A DNA stretch of 64,000 nucleotides from Scleroderma bovista (Eukaryota; Basidiomycota; Agaricomycetes; Boletales; Sclerodermataceae), in NCBI GenBank assembly GCA_037178675.1, contig JAYMGJ010000583.1:1-64000 (forward strand), read 5' to 3'. Shown here in pieces: positions 56,670 through 64,000 of the stretch. Both the position numbers and the translations under genes were made by a program. Positions within the stretch are counted from its first letter, which is position 1; the number at the start of each line of letters is the position of its first letter. Below the pieces are notes generated by a model. That model was not told where the DNA came from. It ran no database searches and saw nothing but the letters and a program-made list of their open reading frames with translations.

Positions 56670-57955
56670 CAGCTGGATCCCACAAAGATATACACTATCA
56701 TGACACAACTCAATTATACCCTTTCAGAACTGTTTATAGTAACTGCTCATACAATGTGACAAGATTCATTGAGAAGGACACTGATTTACTAGTAGTAGAT
56801 GCCACTTTTGTCTCATTACTACACCATTTGTCCAATTCATTTGTTGCCAAACTTGTTTCAGGGCTGTCACTTGCAATGGAGAACCACTCAAAAGATGAGT
56901 CTATCACTGTGCAGGCACAAGTGGGCTTGCGCTCACTTCGCCAACCAACCCCCATTCTCTCTCCTGACAGCTCGCTTTCATGATCAGTGGGTGACAATGA
57001 ACAACCATAGCTGGATCCCACAAAGATATACACTGTCATGACACAACTCAATTATACCCTTTCAGAACTGTTTATACTACTGTTGAACCAAACACGATTA
57101 TGGACAATGTTGTTTATCCACCTCAACAACTCAGGGTTTCCTAATTCATTTGACAAGTGTCATGTCAAAGCACAGCTGCAGTCTTTGCTCATCCCTGATA
57201 TGATTGTTTCCTGCAGGAGCATCAAGTACCATCATGTCACCAACTATTCCCAAAGCAAAGGCATCAACTACTACTATATGCTCAGCCACCAGTCCATCTG
57301 GCTTTCATATGGTGCATGGAAGACTGTTGAGGATGGATTGAGGGTGGTGGAGAAGGGGCAGCATCAGCTGGTGCCTGGTGGTGGGATGGATGAGGATGAC
57401 AAGAGTGTGGTCAGTGGCAGTGATGCTGGGATGGAGTATACACATCAAGATGTGGTGCCTGACAATGAGAGCAAGGTCAACTTACTCATTGTGTGTGTTG
57501 GCACACATGGGGTTGTGGTACCAGGATGCCAATAAAGCAATGCAGTATGGAAGCTTGGGACTGCACTTGCCTAGCATTCAGGTGTGCCTGCATACATGGA
57601 TGAGGGGGAGTCTGGATGGGGTTCAGAGTGGGACAAGAAGGGCACAAGCAGTGGAATTGGTCCTGGTGCTGGAGGCTCACTTCTACCCACAAAGGAAGGT
57701 GGGATGATTGTGAACACTGTGCCTGCTGCGGTGGAGGAAGTCCCTACAAGTTGCAGCCATTGCTGGTGGCTGATCATGGTCTGGATTGTCACCAGCTGCA
57801 TACCCTCATTTGTGCTGCATTTCTTGGGGCAAATGCAGCATCTGAACATCTGTCTGGCATGGTGCAAGAAGCTCACCATCTTCATACTCAACACCATCAG
57901 CCAGGCATCATTGCAGCTACTAACCTAGTACAAGAGCTTTATCCCAACCAATGAC
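56670..57955 (+). pseudogene. Class V chitin synthase (myosin-motor type), decayed internal fragment
   Basis: Pieces in order: VTRFIEKDTDLLVVDATFVSL, HSKDESITVQAQVGLR and RQPTPI (end of motor domain), LDPTKIYTVMTQLNYTLSEL, TRLWTMLFIHLNNSGFPNSF, CHVKAQLQSLLIPDMI (motor tail), QSIWLSYGAWKTVEDGLR, GMEYTHQD, SGWGSEWDKK, KEGGMIVN, EEVPTSCSHCWWLIMVW and LAWCKKLTIFIL (start of the transmembrane part). These follow the layout of fungal chitin synthases fused to a myosin-like motor, which build cell-wall chitin at hyphal tips. No catalytic domain is present; stops and frameshifts abound, many Arg positions read Cys or His. A 90-bp piece (LDPTKIYT...) is duplicated at 56670 and 56997. Confidence 0.75.
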
Positions 57956-58197
57956 CATGCATGATTCAGGAGAAATGCAGTCCCTAGCTGGTACTTACAT
58001 CCTTCCATCCCTAGTAGTACTACTACCCTTGGTGTTTTCCCCTCTCATAGCATAGGTTCCACATTTTGTTTATGAATGGACTAGTAGTCATACATCCACC
58101 TTAGCAATATCTCATGTCATAGCATCAAGCACAAATCAGACTGTATCAATCACAATGAAATATAGAAAACTAGTAGTAAGGTGATATTAGTATCCTA
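57956..58197. other. Unassigned DNA
   Basis: AT-rich, with CTAGTAGTA repeats; no gene seen. Confidence 0.4.
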
Positions 58198-58389
58198 CTA
58201 TGACTGGTGAGGCAAAATCAAATGTCCTGACTTCATGGCCTCCATGTCTTCTTCAGCATACTGCATCACTAGTAGTATGAGGATGGCAGTTCCATCACCC
58301 ACCACTGTAAGGGGGTAGTCATTGTTGAACAACAATGGGGACTTTGTGGGGACAGTGAAGATATCTGAACCTTGTTTTGTACTGACCAA
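58198..58389 (-). CDS. Unrecognised short ORF, possible exon remnant
   Basis: 63 codons on the minus strand, MVSTKQGSDIFTVPTKSPLL ... VVGDGTAILILLVMQYAEEDMEAM ... LPHQS. Composition looks protein-like, but no family is recognised and no splice partner is clear. It may be a decayed exon of a host gene. Confidence 0.25.
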   Translation of the reverse strand: MVSTKQGSDIFTVPTKSPLLFNNDYPLTVVGDGTAILILLVMQYAEEDMEAMKSGHLILPHQS

Positions 58390-58489
58390 GTTGTTTAAGC
58401 ATTTTATTGCACTGATCTAAATTTACACATTGACCCAAAACACATATATTCAATAGCATTGAAAGGATGAAAGATGAAAGAGAAAATAT

Positions 58490-61400
58490 TTAAAAAGCTA
58501 ATTGAAATGCATGATAATCAGAAAATTTGTTTACATAAAATGCAGCAAAAGCAGAAAGTGAATCAGAATAGCTAAAATTATGTGGAAGATGATCTTTTCC
58601 ATAAATGCCAATCAAATGTGCAGGCCGCATTATGCTATCCAAATGAATGACACTAACAATTCTTTCATTATTTTCATTGAACTCTGGCTCCACCATCCAC
58701 ATGCCTGTGGATTGACAGGGTTCCTCCCCGATTACATCAAACCACTTCACCAAAGCACAAGGATACAATATATTGCGATATGAGAATGAAAAAAAAAGAA
58801 CCACCTGTGCAACAAACAGACCATGAAAGCCCACTAAAGATGGATTCTTTTCAACAAAAACACAATCATAGCGTGGTGGTCCATTTCTCCATGAGGGAGA
58901 TGCATATATGTGCTGATGCTGCATACCCTCAATTCCACAAAGGTCACTTGGAGCATGAAAGGTTGCAACTGCAGATTTGTAGGAATATGCTTTTTCCAAA
59001 ATTTGAGGACAGTTTTCAGGAATATCAACAACTTGACGATTGCGTTGCTGAAAAACAAATTGTGCAACAAGATCTGGTAACTCTGGGCAACCAATAGTAT
59101 TTCCCATTTCATCAAATGTTCTGTAATGTCATAGATCTAAGTTTAGATCAAAAATCATCAGCCAATAGTACTACTTTATAGTTTGAATAAAAAACCTACA
59201 AGGCTGCTTAGCCAATTCTACCATTGCTTCTGATATTTGAGAAGTATCAACATCTTCAACATCCTCTAAGCATGTATTGTCCTTAAACTTGTCATCCTCA
59301 TCAAAATCTACTGCCACTGTTTCAACTCCTGCTGGAACTAATGGAGTGTCAAGAAGACCTACTCAACAATTAAACTCATGCATATTATCAAACTAGCAGA
59401 ATACATTTACCTTTGGAAACCTGTCTAGCTTGAAAATTGACAATATTATCAAGACGTTGATTGATAACAAGCATTTGCCCTAATGTCTCATGATGGTTTG
59501 ACCTTCTCCAAGGCTTCTTAACAGCATCAATATGTTTGGACTCAGTGATAGAGGAGCAAAGACCATTAGGTGCACCAAATTGTTGCACCAGTTGCTGATA
59601 GTGCTGAAGAGCATGGATACGAGGAATAGATATACCATGAGGACATATTCCAACTTCTTGAAAAATGGTACGCTTGGTCTCAAAGCATTGAAGAGCATTT
59701 TGCATTGCATCCAAATCAGCTTTATCTAGAGTTGATTGTCGCACAATATAACAGAATTCCATAAATGCTGCAATTGCTTGTACCATTTTATCTGGTACAA
59801 AATCAACAATGGTAGGCAAAAAGGCCTGTTCCACAATGTCAAGGATAAAAGTAGTACAAGAGTATCCTAATACTACTTACTTTCATCAGAGCCTTTGAGT
59901 CATTTCCAGTCCACTGTTTAAATCCATGGCCTTGATGAAAGCATCTAAGACCTGGAAATGGTGGAGCAGCAGCAATACTACTCCTGGTAAATATTACACA
60001 TTATCACTCAAATGTCAGCAGTTCTTACTGACGATCAATCTCAGCTAGGATAGCAGCTGCATTGTCTTTATATGTCAACTCAATATATTGCTCAACCCAA
60101 GATACTAAATGATCCTTGAATGTCCCCTTGATAATTTGATGGAGGATATCAGGAGCAATGAGTTCATGGATATCTGCCCTAGGAAAAGCAGCTGTAAATG
60201 GCTAATATGTGGTTAAATAAAAGTAATATTGTAAGAATGTGAAGAACTTACCAAAATATCATCAACAACTCCATACTCTTTCCAAAGAACTTGAGAATGA
60301 AATGCATTTAGAAGGGCTCTGGTGTGTCTATGATGATGGGGGCGAACATCCTCCTTTCCATCCAAATTTTTACGATGTGCAGTACATCTAGACAATAGTA
60401 CTGTTAATGCATATAAAAGTGTTTACATAGAATACTCACTTTGGACACCATCCCTGAACAATGCAAGCCAGCAAAACTTGTTCTGGATAGTCAGCAATAT
60501 AAGGGCCAAGACCATATATTGCTCTTCAAAAATGCCCATCAGCACATAGAGTTATTTCAGGTTTTTCCATTGCTGGCTTCATAGTTTCAAACACAGCAGT
60601 TAAGGAAGTATGAAATAAATGGTGACGAAAAGTATGAAATTCAGGGTCTTTTTCAAATTCCCTGTCAGCTAGTATGATAATTTTTGTCTTGATTAAATTT
60701 GAATGTTCAAAGACAGTAATAATGTACTTACTTTTGGGAATAGCAAGAAACCCTAACAGACTCACTGCCTGTCCATGACCACAACGTGCACAATTGTGGA
60801 CATTACCAGTACTGATATAGATTGGCCAGTATTCATTGTTGCCAGTGGCAACTGACACAGTAGTCTTGTCACTTCCTAGAATAATAGGCACAAACATGGC
60901 ACCATGATTTTCTGGATTTTCTGAAAGTGCATTCTGAAATTACATAGTATGTTCAGAGGCTCTGCCAAATGCCTTAGTATAAATGATAATATAATACTTA
61001 CACACTGTTCCCATGCCCAATTCCCAGTCATAAAGTCTGACCAAACTCTCTGGTGACTATTTCCAAATGCTTGGCATGGTGCATAGTCAATAAAGTCCTT
61101 CACTTCTGGATTTGATAACTGCTTCTGAATCAGAGCCTTTGGATCTCTGATCCACATATCATATGTCCCTTTCTTCCAAGTTGGCACACTAGAATCTTCA
61201 TCCACAAGCTCTCCAGCATCAATGTGAGTTGCTGAAAGACATTGCCATGTTTCTTCAGGAGATATATCATCAATTAGATTATAGAGCTCTTTGTGATTGG
61301 AAAATGGTGGTGTTCCTCTTTCATGAGCTGCCCATATATCCATCAATTTATCAATTTGACCACCAGACATCTCATCATGATGGAATATAAAGTCTGCAAG

Positions 61401-61784
61401 CTCAAATTGAGTTCACTTGTTGAATGGATGCCATGGTCTATTTAAGTTTGGATCAACAGGTGGGCTTGGGGGACTATTGGGTGGAAGATCTTGACCATTT
61501 ACATCACAGGGTGTGCCTAAAGCCATTAGTCACCAGTGGACTCCCATTATATTTGATGATACCTTACCATCCAAGATGGGGTGAACTGTAAAATAAGAAC
61601 CCTGAGGAGGTTCTGAATTTGCTCCCTGAAAAGGGTTAAGGCGGGGCCTAGTTTTCCTCTGATGAGCATTATGAAAAGCATTCCTATGATGTGCAAGAGC
61701 AGCCTGAGTTGCAAAACCTTTGTGACAGGAAGGTACAGTAGGCTTGGCACAATAGAATTGCTTTGGCTGATATGTTGAAGCCAT
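58490..61784 (-). pseudogene. Plavaka-like transposase, second lineage, at least six exons
   Basis: Minus strand. Begins MASTYQPKQFYCAKPTVPSC with a C2H2 finger (ALAHHRNAFH), then LPPNSPPSPPVDP, FELADFIFHHDEMSGGQIDK, TYDMWIRDPKALI and NWAWEQC. Introns 61001-60934, 60731-60662 and 60439-60388 are GT-AG. Next MFVPIILGSDKTTVSVATG, EYWPIYISTGNVHN, FRHHLFHTSLTAVF, AIYGLGPYIADYPEQVLLAC, HRKNLDGKEDVR, WKEYGVVDDIL, VPDKMVQAIAAFMEFCYIVRQ, FGAPNGLCSSITESKHIDAVK, and the C-terminal RYDCVFVEKNPS ... FFSFSYRN ... YPCALVKWFD ... TGMWMVEPEF ... HLDSIMRPAHLIGIYG ending at 58490. TGA codons at 61530, 61413 and 60526 break it. It is only distantly similar to copies 1 and 2. Confidence 0.82.
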
Positions 61785-62137
61785 GACCTATGAGTATGCT
61801 GTTATTTATCTATCAAGAATGGAGGAGGAAATACTAGCACACTGGATCAACACTGTCATATAGAGTAAAGATGTCTACATACATGTTGATATTGATGGTA
61901 TAGATTCAGGTTTCAACTTGCAGGTGCAGTAGTAACAACAGCTAGTAATCTTATCATGTTTTACTTCAATAGTGACCCAGGAGTCTGGCAGTAAATGAGC
62001 TCACCCTGAGCACTCTGCTTGAATCAAATAGCTAATAACTAAAAGGACAATGTTATATTTACAAGGGAGTATCAAATAGTTTGATGTATGAACAAGTTGG
62101 TTGCTTTGTTGCACTTCATCAGAGGTACTTCATTGCA
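61785..62137. other. Upstream flank of Plavaka-like gene, nothing recognised
   Basis: About 350 bp of AT-rich DNA without ORF; presumably promoter or transposon end. No clear terminal inverted repeat was found by eye. Confidence 0.35.
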
Positions 62138-62310
62138 CAAGCACACAGGCATGCAGGCAAACACAAGCATGCAGGCAGATGCAAGCACACAGGCAGATGC
62201 AAGCACACAGGCAGACACAAGCACGCAGGCAGACACAAGCACATAGGCACTTTGTGGCACAAGCACACAGCCACTTCGTGACACAAGCACACAGCCACTT
62301 TGCGACACAA
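62138..62310 (+). repeat. Minisatellite, GCAAGCACACAGGCAGAT-type units
   Basis: About nine units of 16-18 bp (CACAGGCAGATGCAAGCA, CACAGGCAGACACAAGCA) followed by three longer CACAGCCACTT(C/T)G(T/C)GACACAAG units. His/Gln- or Cys/Leu-rich ORFs across it are products of the repeat. Confidence 0.85.
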
Positions 62311-62414
62311 ACAAACAAGACCTGTTTAAAATCGGCAACAAACAAACAAGTTCAACTTTGCTGTTGTTCCATGTGTTCTTTCGTCAATGGTAAGCACTCA
62401 ACCAACTAACAAAG

Positions 62415-64000
62415 ATGCCCACCCAGGGCTCTGGGATCGGCCAAACTCAGCAGAAACCGCTGAAGCCCAAAGATGCAAATGCAACACTGAAACAGCAAGA
62501 ACATGCTATTCAAGACATTGTGACAATCGAGAAGGACTTGCTTACCAAGCAACGGAACTCAAGCGCCAATGCCCATAAACCACCTGGGCCGGTGGAACCA
62601 AGGAACAACCTGTGAGCAAGGCTAGTTCGAGCACAGCAAACGCGAATGTAACTGCAGGTATGTACTTTGTTTCATGTGATTGACAGCCAGTCAACATGGT
62701 TAACGAAAATGGTCAGCCACGGCGAATGCAAAGATGGTACTGGGTATGTACTTTGTTGTTATGCGATTGAAACCAACTAGATAACACTGTTAGCAGCCAA
62801 ATGGCAATCCGAAGGCAACGAAAATACTGCAGACGCTGCCGCCAATGAAGACGCTGAGCTTGAAGACCAGGGGACCGGGAGGAGTGATAATTGGGGTAAG
62901 GGGAAAGAACGGCAGAGGAAGATGGGGGCGAGAGATGCCATTCGTCAAGAGAGAGATGCCATGAAGTGAGTTGATTAGCGTACTTCAAGTGCGACAGTCG
63001 CGAGACTCACCGACAATAGCCAGATGGATACAGACGAATTCGAGGGCAACGGTGGCCAGACGGATGCGGGCGAGTTTGAAGGTGACGACAGCCAGATGGA
63101 TGTCGACAAGGGAGAGAGCGATGAAGGTGGGGATCAAGAGAGATGCAGGAGGACGGAGAAGAAGGGCAGGGCTGTGGGCAATGAGAAGGCTGTGGGCAAC
63201 GAGGTGAGCAACGTGGGCAAGAGGAAGATAGCCGCCTAAGAAGGCAGTGCGACTGAGTCACCAACACCTGAACGGTAAGTGTGACTGTGACCTTCTCCCC
63301 GCTTCCCCCCACCACATCTACGCTACTGACATAAATCTTATCCGCACACCAATTCTTCACCACAGACCCCCATCGAAAAAGAATCATTTGTCACTCCCCT
63401 CGACTGGAACTCCACGATGTCCATCGGGCTTCCTTCCCAACTGGAAGGCTGGCAAGCACAGTTTGACTCAACTGGCGAAGCCTGCCTCCAAGTCCAGGCC
63501 GCCGAAGTCCTCAGGTACGTTCCACTCATTCGCCTCTGCATAATTCCTAGCTGATTCAAACATTTTAGATACTGGTCGTTCACAACCCTCTGGTAAGTCT
63601 TTTATTCATCTGTCTATGGTTTCTATTCTAATTGCCAATGACTTAAAGCCATCGCTTATAACCCCTACGGCGGCCTTTCAGATGGTGTCAAGGACGACAG
63701 ACGCCCACAAGAAACCAGGCCACTGGCAGGTTCTTGCCTCTCGTCTCGCGCTTCGCCCGTTGTTCAGATTACTTGTGCGTCCCCGCCTTCCGCAGCACTA
63801 ATGGTTCATCAACAGCCCTCCTCAAAATCTGGCACCAATAACTGTGCCGATAACGAGGAAGATTTGACAGCAAACGAGAAAGAGAGAGATGAGGATCTCG
63901 AAGCCGAAGACCAACCCAATCGTGCAAGTGGCGAGGAGGATGCACAAGACGACGTGATCACTCACGATCATCAGGGAAACAATGGCAGGTGCAATCAACT
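62415..64000 (+). CDS. Hypothetical multi-exon gene, 5' part, runs off window
   Basis: Starts MPTQGSGIGQTQQKPLKPKD with a Gln/Lys-rich helix (TLKQQEHAIQDIVTIEKDLL), followed by GT-AG-bounded pieces: donor at 62656 (GTATGT), acidic exon with EDAELEDQGTGRSDN and KGKERQRKMGARDA, then MDTDEFEGNGGQTDAGEFEG repeats and KRKIAA, a Ser/Pro/Lys-rich exon near 63366-63514, tiny exon DTGRSQPS near 63570, YNPYGGLSDGVKDDRRPQET near 63651, and an acidic exon after 63798. Disordered, charged N-terminal regions of this kind precede longer domains in many basidiomycete proteins; the domain would lie beyond 64000. Exon 1 does not join cleanly (a TGA at about 62613), so either a splice site was missed or the gene is decayed. 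Confidence 0.4.

Noticed and set aside
62072..62409. Cys/Leu-rich and His/Gln-rich ORFs over the 62.1-kb minisatellite
   Set aside because: Pure products of the 16-18-bp repeat units with no unique flanking coding sequence.

Overview
The window looks like transposon-packed chromosomal DNA of an agaricomycete (mushroom-forming basidiomycete). Support: GT-AG introns of about 50-70 bp, three Plavaka-type transposase genes of the kind expanded in basidiomycetes, a chromodomain Ty3/Gypsy element, several Ty1/Copia elements, an IS630/Tc1-like element, and a decayed fragment of a class V (myosin-motor) chitin synthase. I cannot name the species. Family names used here (Gypsy-A, Gypsy-B, Copia-A, Copia-B, R) are local labels.

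Layout. 1-1344: 5' end of a Gypsy-A copy (minus strand), inserted into the RT of a Gypsy-B fragment (1345-3030, minus). 3031-5013: unassigned DNA with an acidic hypothetical ORF and a repeated ORF whose second copy lies at 43098-43523 in inverted orientation. 5014-10475: a second, decayed Gypsy-A copy (minus; 5' LTR, gag, protease, RT, RNase H, integrase) that lost its 3' end. It interrupts a Plavaka transposase gene (10476-12689, resuming 26047-27565). Inside that gene sits a complete Gypsy-B element (12695-26041, TSD GTCAG). Gypsy-B itself carries an IS630/Tc1-like transposon in its 5' LTR (12946-16501, TSD TA), a foldback-like triplet-repeat element in pol (about 21605-23336), and an antisense ORF between pol and the 3' LTR.

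27663-42915: a second Plavaka copy in inverted orientation, split by R-family elements (R1 28357-30404; R3 32512-42673). R3 in turn contains Copia-A copy 1 (32666-38423, TSD AGGGA) and R2 (40190-42290, TSD GCGC). 43524-47966: a truncated minus-strand Copia-A copy interrupted by rearranged Copia-B pieces. 47967-49930: a degenerate 9-bp minisatellite. 50578-56478: Copia-A copy 2 (TSD GAGGA). 56670-57955: chitin synthase pseudogene. 58490-61784: a third, different Plavaka-like transposase (minus). 62415-64000: the 5' part of a multi-exon host-like gene.

Almost every autonomous gene is broken. In the two alignable Copia-A copies all eight in-frame stops are TGA where the sister copy keeps CGA, so C-to-T decay at CpG is the main mutational force. 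One gene looks intact: the five-exon gene carried as cargo by the IS630/Tc1-like transposon. The most notable observations are that cargo gene, the foldback element, the antisense Gypsy-B gene, a -1 frameshift site at the Gypsy-B gag/pol junction, and a Copia-A leader that combines an initiator-tRNA anticodon-stem primer site with a predicted intron that would remove it.
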